A stretch of 64,000 nt of DNA from Osmia lignaria lignaria (lineage: Eukaryota > Arthropoda > Insecta > Hymenoptera > Megachilidae), in the NCBI RefSeq assembly GCF_051020975.1, contig NC_135046.1:744001-808000 (forward strand), written 5' to 3'. The notes under the pieces were generated by a model that searched no databases, was not told where the DNA came from, and saw only the letters and a list, made by a program, of their open reading frames with translations. This document shows positions 6,215-16,800 of this stretch, piece after piece (within the stretch, counting starts at the first letter, position 1; every line of letters begins with the position of its first letter). A program made the position numbers and the translations under genes.

Positions 6215-8208
6215 TGGCCGGGGGGAGAGGATTGGTCTGGTGGAGCAGCGTTGCGAGGAGGTGGTTGTCGGGGACCGGAAGTCGCTTGGGCATAGGAAGT
6301 AGGGCGGTTGGGGGTCGCTGTTTGTGTGGATGTGGGGATTTGATAACCGGCTGGAGGTGGGACCCTAGGAAGGGACATCAAGCTGGGGATTTCTGTAATC
6401 GTAAGGGGAGGAGGAGGTGTGGGGGGACGATATGGGGCGGAAGATCGGGGTATATTGGAATCCTGCGGAAGATAAGGATTTCCTCGGGACGGCTGTGGCG
6501 CGGTAGGAGGGGCCCGTGGCCCAGGGAGCGGCCGTCGGGTTCTTGGGGGTGTGTTGGGAGGGGTTGTAGGTCTAGGAGGGGAATTGCGAGATTTAGGACG
6601 GTTCGAGGATGACGGGACGGTCTCTGCCGCCGCCGCCAGCTTGGATTTACTACCTTTCGGTGGTACGTACCCGCATTCAGGGATAAGGGATGTTTCCGCT
6701 GGTGGTGGTTCCCGATAGTCGCGGGTGTGCCGCTGGGCCTCGTCTACCCAGGCACCTAGTTTAAGGAGGTCTCGGAAGGATTGGGGAGGGTGGAAATCGA
6801 CGACGTATTTGTACCGGGGGTGAAGGTTTCGTTTCGCGATGGCCAGTCGCTCGCACTCGGGAATGGGAGGTTCGGCGCGAGCAAACATCATTTGTAATTT
6901 CCGTAAGTACTCCGCCAGGGTTTCTTGTCCTCCCTGGGTACGTGTAATTATGTCCCACCATAACCGGTCCTGATAGTTTGTCGGCACGAATTGGAGGCGG
7001 AAATCTTCTAGAAACTCCTCGTAGGTCGTCCAACACCCGGCTTGCCCGCGCGCCCAAACCCGCGCGGAACCCGTGAGGACGAAAGGGATTACCCTCAACA
7101 TCTCGTCCTCCGTGATCCCATTCCCGCTTGCATACTCCGCCAGGGTTTCAAGGAACCCCTCTCCATCCTCCCCGGGATCGCCCGCGAAGGAGACCCGCCA
7201 CTTCCGGAAAAGCTCGGAAGCGCGACAATCTCCCGCCCCTCGCCGGGAACCCCGGGACTCGCTGGCTGAGGGGTGGAAGGGGTTCGTGCGGGATAGGGAG
7301 GTTTGGACGCGCGGTGGGGGTGGCAATGACGGGCAAGGGAGAGGGAGTGGGCCAGGCGGGTAGTTTGATGGGTTCGGCAGGGAGTAAGTGAAATTTCGAG
7401 TGTCTTGGCTCGGGGCTGGAATATGGTTAGACCACCGGGACGAGTGGGGAATTGGAGGCTCAGGGACACGGAAGGGGATACGGGTGCTACTCAAGGAGGG
7501 TGGGATAACTCCTTGGTCATGACGATATGCATGGGAAGAATCTGAAGAGCGGGAGAAGGGATCACGGGACGGGAATTGGGGAGATTGTATTGCGGGAGGA
7601 TTATCAAAAGGGTTGTTTTGGGGGTTGGAGGGGATTTGAGGTGCAAGGTTCGAGCGTCCTTCGACCGGCGCCGGCGCGAACGCTACCCGGTCGCGCCGTT
7701 GGTCGTTATTAGGGGACTGGTCAAGGTCGATCAGCAGAGTCGGTGCCGGGATCGGATGAGAGATGGAGGTGATAGTGGTGGTAGTGGTCGCCGGGGTGGC
7801 CGTGGAGGCCTTTGTGGCGGGATTGGGGATATAGGAGGTGTGCGGTAATTCGGGGAAAGAATCGGGGGAGATTCCAAAGGTGGGTGGGTCGGTTCCCTCG
7901 CCAGGTTCGTCACCTGGGTCTGGAGGGGAATCCGGGGAAGGTTCGGGAGGAGGATCGTCGGCGGAGGGGGCTACCCACGCCGAGGAAAGGGTGAACGGGA
8001 GACTCTCACCTGCAGTGTCGTTCGTCATGTCCCAGGGCGCAGCGTCCGGGCCATGGACACGACGGACCTCCGCCCTTAAATAGCGGTCGCGAAGGTCGTC
8101 CAGAGTACCATACAAATTTAAATGCGCGTGGTCCATCAATCTTATCAATTCTATAATTTGTAAATCGCCGATATGCGCCCGCATCTGGCGGGCCTCGACC
8201 GAATCCAT
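6067..8208 (-). CDS. gag: Gag structural polyprotein
   Basis: The protein has 713 residues and is the capsid and nucleocapsid precursor that packages element RNA in cytoplasmic particles. The start at 8208 is the first in-frame ATG and has A at -3 and G at +4. The frame is open for another 139 codons upstream but has no ATG there. Residues 1-70 look folded, 80-320 are proline- and serine-rich and probably disordered, and about 332-500 resemble the retrotransposon gag core (W, F and L pattern around WRVSFAGDPGE, ARVWARGQAG and LAEYLRKLQ). A second proline-rich linker follows. The C-terminus has a zinc knuckle C666-X2-C669-X4-H674-X4-C679, then a second one, C687-X2-C690-X4-V695-X4-C700, in which the histidine is valine. 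It overlaps pol and ends at TAA 6067-6069. The product is longer than many gypsy Gags, mainly because of the linkers. Confidence 0.93.
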   Translation of the reverse strand: MDSVEARQMRAHIGDLQIIELIRLMDHAHLNLYGTLDDLRDRYLRAEVRRVHGPDAAPWDMTNDTAGESLPFTLSSAWVAPSADDPPPEPSPDSPPDPGDEPGEGTDPPTFGISPDSFPELPHTSYIPNPATKASTATPATTTTTITSISHPIPAPTLLIDLDQSPNNDQRRDRVAFAPAPVEGRSNLAPQIPSNPQNNPFDNPPAIQSPQFPSRDPFSRSSDSSHAYRHDQGVIPPSLSSTRIPFRVPEPPIPHSSRWSNHIPAPSQDTRNFTYSLPNPSNYPPGPLPLPCPSLPPPPRVQTSLSRTNPFHPSASESRGSRRGAGDCRASELFRKWRVSFAGDPGEDGEGFLETLAEYASGNGITEDEMLRVIPFVLTGSARVWARGQAGCWTTYEEFLEDFRLQFVPTNYQDRLWWDIITRTQGGQETLAEYLRKLQMMFARAEPPIPECERLAIAKRNLHPRYKYVVDFHPPQSFRDLLKLGAWVDEAQRHTRDYREPPPAETSLIPECGYVPPKGSKSKLAAAAETVPSSSNRPKSRNSPPRPTTPPNTPPRTRRPLPGPRAPPTAPQPSRGNPYLPQDSNIPRSSAPYRPPTPPPPLTITEIPSLMSLPRVPPPAGYQIPTSTQTATPNRPTSYAQATSGPRQPPPRNAAPPDQSSPPGQCWNCGQTGHWFGSCQRPRRKFCFRCGTFDVIAPECPNCSSGNARGGRR

Positions 8209-8850
8209 ACTCGCGGTTTCGGTAATACTCTCCGCGGAGTGACGATAATATCGAAAAAAACGGGGGAGAAAACCCAAAAAAAAGTTTAAGGATCCTGAAA
8301 GAAAAGAGGGAATGCGATGGGAAGAAAACAAGCAATTCAATACAACAGTTTCCGGCTTTATTGCAAAATCGGGAAAACCCAGTATGCGATGGTCGATAAT
8401 CAATAATAAAAAAAAGGGGCTGAAAAAAAGAAAATCCAAAATCGATAGAGGCTCGATAGAGTGCTCACGGTCGGCAAAGGCACGACCGGGCCCTCGATAT
8501 CGGCAAACCGCGAGCAATAACTTTTGAATTTGGGAGGGCACACAAGAGAAATATATTTTCGGCACAGATAGTAATTCGGTTTCGCAAATTTCAACAATAG
8601 GACGGTTAGGTCGAAAACGGCGCACGTGTCGGTTACGGAGTGTTTATTATTCTCTAGGACGCTCGAGGATCCGATTTCAAACACCACGCCGCGTTCGACC
8701 GTCGACACTTGAAAAAAAAACGGCAACAAGAGGCTCTCGGCAACGGTTATCTTCTGCGTCGTAATTTCGGGAATGTTCGGTCTTTAACGGCGGAATCACG
8801 AAGAAATTTTCTCAAACGCGAGAGTTTATGAACCTTTTATTATTTTCCTG
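8209..8850 (-). other. 5' leader of the retrotransposon RNA
   Basis: This covers the 642 nt between the primer site and the gag ATG. Its sense strand contains no ATG at all, although the plus strand has several. Open frames here begin only at GTG or TTG and are not credible genes. It probably carries packaging signals, but I cannot recognise one. It contains A-rich runs on the plus strand near 8253-8284 and 8407-8435. Confidence 0.8.
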
Positions 8851-8868
8851 GCCCCACGTTGGGCGCCA
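8851..8868 (-). other. Primer-binding site for tRNA-Lys
   Basis: On the sense strand TGGCGCCCAACGTGGGGC lies 4 nt (AATT) inside the 5' LTR end. The plus strand is therefore GCCCCACGTTGGGCGCCA, which as far as I know is the 3' end, with CCA, of animal tRNA-Lys(CUU). This gives 18 pairs with no mismatch. It fixes the element's orientation and marks where minus-strand DNA synthesis starts. Confidence 0.93.
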
Positions 8869-8872
8869 AATT

Positions 8873-9874
8873 TGTGACCCTCTTCGGGGGTTCACTCTAT
8901 ACGGAATTTCCTTTCGCCGACTTTACTCTACGATTTTCTCTCTTTCTCACAAACGTTGAGCGCCAGCCACTCGCTGTGGCGATTTGAATCAAAAAAGGGG
9001 AAAAGGGGGGTGATTGGGGGTATCTTACAGGGGATGGGTCTCGGGGCACTTACGTCCGTACAATACTTCGCGGGGGAGTACGCAAGGAGGATTAGTGTGG
9101 GAAGGGAAATCTCTAGGGTCGGGAGGGGTTCGCAGGAAAGTTCGTCTACGTTACGCGAATGAGGAAAACTTCGTGTTTGGAAAATAAAAGGGGGACTCGC
9201 CCCTATGTCGAACAGCGCGCGGGCGGAGAAGGTAGCCGTTGCCTCGATCTCGCTAATACAATAATTACGATAAGGGACTCACCCAAAACTTCTCGCTCTC
9301 TCTCTTACTCTCTCTCTACCGCTTTCCAAAATCTCTCTATTGCTTCCCAAAATCTCTCTATCACTCGCAACGCTAGCCTCGGGCTCAAGTGACGGTTCGC
9401 CGTCGCTGCTGCGACGACGAAACCGTCGCGGGATGGTTTTGGGGAGGGGATGGGACTAGGAAGGGGGCCTCTTCCGGCAACGGGATAAATCGATTATCGA
9501 TCTTCGATACACCGGTGCTCGGGGTCGATGGGGCTGGCGGATATCCCGCGATGACGGGTGGGCTGAGGTCTTCGGGCTCGGCGACAGATGGCTCCGGGTG
9601 GACGTTTTGCATCAGTTGGGCAGCTTCGTCTATTTCTTCGGAGTCCCATGTTGCTCCGTTTCCTTGGAGGAAGGGTAGGGGTCTGTCGCCGGCCTCGTAG
9701 CTCCTTCTGCGGGTATTCCTCGTACGTCTTCCGTCGCCTTCATCGGCCCGCCACCGGTGAGCAGGGGGGAAAGGGTTAGGTGAGGGAAGGGTTACGGGTG
9801 GTTTTGGGGTGGAATTGTAAAGTGGGAAAAGCGCAGCGATTGTAACGGGGGGGCACGGGTGTCACCACGTTACA
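8873..9874 (-). repeat. 5' LTR of the retrotransposon
   Basis: This 1,002-bp LTR serves as promoter-bearing 5' end of the element. It starts on the sense strand with TGTAAC at 9874 and ends at 8873 with GTCACA, 4 nt before the primer site. It is identical to 563-1565 as far as I can compare, apart from one G fewer in the run at 9847-9853. The sense strand has no ATG downstream of 9610, so transcription probably starts near or below that point. No TATA box is obvious. Confidence 0.97.
9388..9861 (-). other. Open reading frame across the U3 part of the LTR
   Basis: The minus strand is open for 158 codons from 9861 down to the stop at 9385-9387. The first ATG is at 9612, giving 75 aa. The predicted peptide is acidic and proline-rich with a basic end (QQRRRTVT) and has no domain I know. 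The same 75-codon frame is at 1075-1302 in the 3' LTR. High G+C makes chance openness plausible, so I do not call a gene. Confidence 0.3.
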
Positions 9875-9878
9875 ACTG
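9875..9878. other. Target-site duplication, right copy (ACTG)
   Basis: ACTG follows the LTR terminus GTTACA and matches 559-562. The satellite resumes in register immediately afterwards (ACTGATTAATTTCCACAG). Confidence 0.9.
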
Positions 9879-12800
9879 ATTAATTTCCACAGATAAATGT
9901 ACGTTTAAAGCAATATCATTAGTACTGTATCTACATTAGATATGGAATGTACATTTAATAACAATATCATTGGTACCATATCTACATTAGGTATAATGTA
10001 ATATACTGATTCCATTCCCACAGATCAATGTACATTCAATAACAATATCATTGGTACTATATCTACATTCTATGTAATGTAATATATTGATTCATTCCCA
10101 CAGATCAATGTATCTACATTTAGTACCAATGTCATTATTACCATATCTACACTAGATATAATGTAATATACTGATTCATTCCCACAAATCAATGTACATT
10201 TAATAACAATATCATTAGTGCTATATCTACATTAAATATGTAATGTACATTAAAAAACAATATCATTTTTACCATATTTACATTCGATATAATGTAATAT
10301 ACTGATTAATTTCCACAGATAAATGCACGTTTAAAGCAATATCATTAGTACTGTATCTACATTAGATATGGAATGTACATTTAATAACAATATTATTATT
10401 ACCATATCTACATTCGATACAATGTAATATACTGATTACTTCTCACAGATCAATGCACATTTAGTAACCATATCATTAGTACTATATCTACATTAGATAT
10501 AATGTAATATACTGATTCCTTACAGCAGATAAATGTACATTTAATATCAATATCATTGGTACTATATCTACGTTGGTTATAATGTAATATACTGATTCAT
10601 TACCACAGATCAATGTACATTTAATAACAATATCATTATTACCGTACCTACATTAGATATAATGTAGTATAGTGATACATTCCAACAGATTATTGTACCT
10701 ACATTTAGTAACAATGACATTATTACCATATGTACACTAGATATAACGTGATATACTGATTACTTCCCACAGACCAATGTATATTTAATAACAATATCAT
10801 GGGTACTATATCTGCATTCGATATAATGTAATATACGGATTCATTCCGACAGATCAATGTACATTTAATAACAATATCATTATTACTATATCTACATTCG
10901 ATATAATGTAATAAACTGATTCAGTCCCACAGATCACTGTACATTTAATAACAATATCATTATTACTATATCTACATTCGATATAATGTAATAAACTGAT
11001 TCAGTCCCACAGATCACTGTACATTTAATAACAATATCATTAGCACTATATCTATATTAGATATGGTATGTACATTTAATAACGATATCATTATTACCAT
11101 ATCTACATTAGATATAATGTAACATACTGATTCCTTCCCGCAGACCAATGTACATTCAATAACCATATCATTATTACCATATCTACATTAGATATAATGT
11201 CATATAGTGGTACATTCCAACAGATCAATGTACCTACATTTAGTACCAATGTCACTATAACCATATCTACACTAGATATAATGTAATATACTGATTCCTT
11301 CCAACAGATCAATGTACATTTAATAACAATATCATTATTACCATATCTACATTAGATATAATGTAATATACTTGTTCGTTCCCACAGATCAATGTACATT
11401 TAATAACAATATCATTAGTGCTATATCTACATTACATATGTAATGTACATTAAAAAACAATATCATTTTTACCATATTTACATTAGATATAATGTAATAT
11501 ACTGATTCCTTCCCACAGATCAATGTACATTTAATAACAATATCATTAGTACTATATCTACATTCGATATAATGTAATATACTGATTCATTCCCACAGAC
11601 CAATGTAGCTACATTTAATACCAATGTCATTATTACCATATCTACATTCGATATAATGTAATATACTTATTCGTTCCCACAGATCAATGTACATTTAATA
11701 ACAATATCGTTAGTACTATATCTACATTAAATATGTTATATACTTATTCCTTCCCACAGATCAATGTACATTTAATAACAATATCATTAGTACTGTATCT
11801 ACATTAGATATGTAGTGTACATTTAATAACAATACCATTATTACCATACGTACATTAGATATAATGTAATATACTGATTCCTTCCCACACATCAATGTAC
11901 ATTTAATAACAATATCATTAGTACTATATCTACATTTGATATAATGTAATATACAGATTCATTCCCACAGATCAATGTACCTTTAATAACAATATCATTA
12001 GTACTATATCTACATTTGATATAATGTAATATACTGATTACTACCCACAGATCAATGTACATTAAGTAACAATATCATTGGTACTATATCTACATTCTAT
12101 GTAATGTAATATATTGATTCATTCCCAAAGATCAATGTACCTGCGTTTAGTACCAATGTCATTATTACCATGTCTACACTAGATACAATGTAATATACTG
12201 ACTCATTCCCACAGATCAATGTACATTTAATCAAAATATCATTAGTACTATATCTACATTTGATATATTGTAATATACTGATTCATTCCCACAGATTAAT
12301 GTACATTTACTAACAATATCATTAGTACTGTATCTACATTCTATGTAATGTAAGATATTGATTCATTCCCACAGATCAATGTACATACATTGAGTACCAA
12401 TGTCATTATTACCATATCTACACTAGATATAATGTAATATACCGATTCCTTCCCACAGATCAATGTACATTTAATCACAATATCATTATTACTATATCTA
12501 CATTCCATATAATGTAATATAACCATTCACTCCCACAGATCAATGTACATTTAATAACAATATCATTACTACTATATCTACATTAGATATGTAACGTACG
12601 TTTAATAACAATATCATTATTACCATATCTGCGTTAGATATGTATTGTACACTTGATAACAATATCATTATTACCATACCTACATTAGATATAATGTAAT
12701 ATACTGATCCCTTCCCACACATCAATGTACATTTAATAACAATATCATTGGTACCATATTTACATTAGATATAATGTAATATACTTATTCCTTCCCACAG

Positions 12801-13850
12801 ATCAATGTACATTTAATAACAATATCATTGGTACTATATCTACATTATACGTAATGTAATATATTGATTCATTCCCACAGATCAATGTACCTACGTTTAG
12901 TACCAATGTCATTATTGCCATATCTACACTAGATATAATGTAATATACTGATTCCTTCCCGCAGACCAATGTACATTTAATAACAATATCATTACTACTA
13001 TATCTACATTAGATATAATGTCATATACAGATTCATTCTCACAGATCAATGTACATTTAATAACAATATCGTTAGTACTATATCTACATTAAATATGTAA
13101 TATACTTATTCCTTCCCACAGATCAATGTACATTTAATAACAATATCATTATTACCATACCTACATTAAATATAATGTAATATACTTATCCCTTCCCACA
13201 GATCAATATACATTTAATTACAATATCATTATTGCTATATCTACATTAGATATAATGTCATATACAGAATCATTCCCACAGATCAATGTACCTTTAATAA
13301 CAATATCATTAGTACTATATCTACATTCGATATAATGTAATATACTGATTACTTCCCACAGATCAATGTACATTTAATAACAATATCATTGGTACTATAT
13401 CTACATTCTATGTAATGTAATATATTGATTCATTCCCAAAGATCAATGTACCTGCGTTTAGTACCAATGTCATTATTACCATATCTACACTAGATATAAT
13501 GTAATATACTGATTCCTTTCCGCAGACCAATGTACATTTAATAACCATATCATTATTACCATATCTACATTAGATATAATGTCATATGGTGGTACATTCC
13601 AACAGATCAATGTACCTACATTTAGTACCAATGTCATTATTACCATATCAACACTAGATATAATGTAATATACTGATTCCTTCCAACTGATCAATGTACA
13701 TTTAATAACAATGTCATTATTACCATATCAACACTAGATATAATGTAATATACTGATTCCTTCCAACAGATCAATGTACATTTAATAACAATATCATTAT
13801 TACCATATCCACGTTAAATATAATGTAATATACTGATCCCTTCCCACAGA
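9879..13850. repeat. AT-rich satellite, heterogeneous part right of the retrotransposon
   Basis: These are about 50 tandem monomers of 80 bp with 84-bp, 77-bp and 51-bp variants. Monomers are more varied here than further right, with rare forms such as 'gattaatttccacagataaatg' at 9877 and again near 10,304. An exact 80-bp doubling is seen at 10,861-10,940 and 10,941-11,020. No gene or second transposon is present. Minus-strand open frames of 60-70 codons are translated satellite. Confidence 0.95.
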
Positions 13851-16800
13851 TCAATGTACATTTGATCACAATATCATTATTACTATATCTACATTCCATA
13901 TAATGTAATATAACGATTCACTCCCACAGATCAATGTACATTTAATAACAACATCATTACCACTATATCTACATTAGATATGTAACGTACGTTTAATAGC
14001 AATATCATTATTACCATATCTACGTTAGATATGTATTGTACACTTGATAACAAGATCATTATTACCATATTTACATTAGATATAATGTAATATACAGATT
14101 CATTCCAACAGATCAATGTTCCTTTAATAACAATATCATTAGTACTATATCTACATTTGATATAATGTAATATACTGATTACTACCCACAGATCAATGTA
14201 CATTTTATAACAATATCATTGGTACTATATCTACATTCTATGTAATGTAATATATTGATTCATTCCCAAAGATCAATGTACCTGCGTTTAGTACCAATGT
14301 CATTATTACCATGTCTACACTAGATACAATGTAATATACTGATTCATTCCCACAGATCAATGTACATTTAATCAAAATATCATTAGTACTATATCTACAT
14401 TTGATATATTGTAATATACTGATTCATTCCCACAGATCAATGTACATTTAATAACAATATCTTTAGTACTGTATCTACATTCTATGTAATGTAAGATATT
14501 GATTCATTCCCACAGATCAATGTACCTACATTGAGTACCAATGTCATTATTACCATATCTACACTAGATATAATGTAATATACTGATTCCTTTCCGCAGA
14601 CCAATGTACATTTAATCACAATATCATTATTACTATATCTACATTACATATAATGTAATATAACGATTCACTCCCACAGATCAATGTACATTTAATAACA
14701 ATATCATTACTACTATATCTACATTAGATATGTAACGTACGTTTAATAACAATATCATTATTACCATATCTACGTTAGATATGTATTGTACACTTGATAA
14801 CAATATCATTATTACCATACCTACATTAGATATAATGTAATATACTGATTCCTTCCCACACATCAATGTACATTTAATAACAATATCATTGGTACCATAT
14901 CTACATTAGATATAATGTAATATACAGATTCATTCCCACAGATCAATGTACCTTTAATAACAATATCATTAGTACTATATCTACATTCGATATAATGTAA
15001 TATACTGATTACTACCCACAGATCAATGTACATTTAATAACAATATCATTGGTACTATATCTACATTCTATGTAATGTAATATATTGATTCATTCCCAAA
15101 GATCAATGTACCTGCGTTTAGTACCAATGTCATTATTACCATATCTACACTAGATACAATGTAATATACTGAATCATTCCCACAGATCAATGTACATTTA
15201 ATCAAAATATCATTAATACTATATCTACATTTGATATATCGTAATATACTGATTTATTCCCACAGATCAATGTACATTTAATAACAATATCATTATTACC
15301 ATATCTACATTAGATATAATGTAATATACTTGTTCGTTCCCACAGATCAATGTACATTTAATAACAATATCGTTAGTACTATATCTACATTAAATGTGTT
15401 ATATACTTATTCCTTCCCACAGATCAATGTACATTTAATAACAATATCATTAGTACTGTATCTACATTAGATATGTAGTGTCCATTTAATAACAATACCA
15501 TTATTACCATATCTACATTAGATATAATGTAATATACTGATTCCTTCCCGCAGATCAATGTACATTTATTAACCACATCATTATTACCATATCTACATTA
15601 GATATAATGCAATATACTGATTCCTTCCGACAGATCAATGTACATTTAATAACAATATCATTGGTACTATATCTACAGTCTATGTAATGTAATATATTGA
15701 TTCATTCCCACAGATCAATGTACCTACGTTTAGTACCAATGTCATTATTACCATATCTACACTAGATATAATGTAATATACTGATTCATTCCCACAAATC
15801 AATGTACATTTAATAACAATATCATTATTACTATATCTACATTAGATATAATGTCATATACAGATTCATTCCCACAGATCAATGTACATTTAATAACTAT
15901 ATCATTAGTACTATATCTACATTAAATATGTAATGTACATTAAAAAACAATATCATTTTTACCATATTTACATTAGATATAATGTAATATACTGATTCCT
16001 TCCCACAGATCAATGTGCATTTAATAACAATATCATTAGTACTATATCTACATTCCATATAATGTAATATACTGATTCATTCCCACAGATCAATGTAGCT
16101 ACATTTAATACCAATGTCATTATTACCATACGTACATTAGATATAATGTAATATACAGATCCATTCCCACAGATCAATGTACATTTAATAACAATATCAT
16201 TGGTACTATCTCTACATTAGATATAATGTAATATACTGATTCCTTCCCACAGATCAATGTACATTTAATAACAATATCATTATTACCATATCTACATTGC
16301 ACAAAATGTAATATGCTGATACCTTCCCACAGGTCAATGTACATTTAATAACAATATCATTATTACTATGTCTACATTAGATATGTAATATACAATTACA
16401 AACAATATCATTATTACCATATCTACGTTAGATATAATGTAATATACTGATCACTTCCCACAGATCAATGTACATTTAAAAACAATATCATTATTACTAT
16501 ATCTACATTAGATATGTAATATACTGATTCATTCCCACAGATCAATGTACATTTAATAACTATATCATTAGCACTATATCTACATTAAATATGTAATGTA
16601 CATTAAAAAACAATATCATTTTTACCATATTTACATTAGATATAATGTAATATACTGATTACTACCCACAGATCAATGTACATTTTATAACAATATCATT
16701 GGTACTATATCTACATTCTATGCAATGTAAGATATTGATTCATTGCCACAGATCAATGTACCTGCGTTTAGTACCAATGTCATTATTACCATGTCTACAC

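Larger units (their letters stand above)
563..9874 (-). mobile_element. Complete Ty3/gypsy-type LTR retrotransposon
   Basis: The element is 9,312 bp and reads on the minus strand. It has two LTRs of 1,003 and 1,002 bp, a tRNA-Lys primer site, gag, pol in a -1 frame, a purine-rich tract, and a 4-bp target duplication. The pol order protease, reverse transcriptase, RNase H, integrase is diagnostic of Ty3/gypsy elements. There is no env frame. All catalytic motifs looked for are present and no internal stop or frameshift is seen apart from the programmed gag/pol shift, so it may be autonomous. It is much richer in G+C than the satellite around it. Its sense strand is C-rich, matching proline-rich Gag and Pol tails. 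I do not assign a clade, since that needs a reverse transcriptase tree. Confidence 0.97.

Noticed and set aside
8209..8625. 139-codon N-terminal extension of Gag
   Set aside because: The frame is open but begins with GTG and contains no ATG before 8208. The ATG at 8208 has a good context.
8400..8729. 109-codon upstream frame in the leader
   Set aside because: It starts at TTG only, and the leader has no ATG on the sense strand.
8851..8868. A tRNA-Lys gene fragment
   Set aside because: Only the 18-nt 3' end is present, exactly where a primer-binding site must be. There is no tRNA body.
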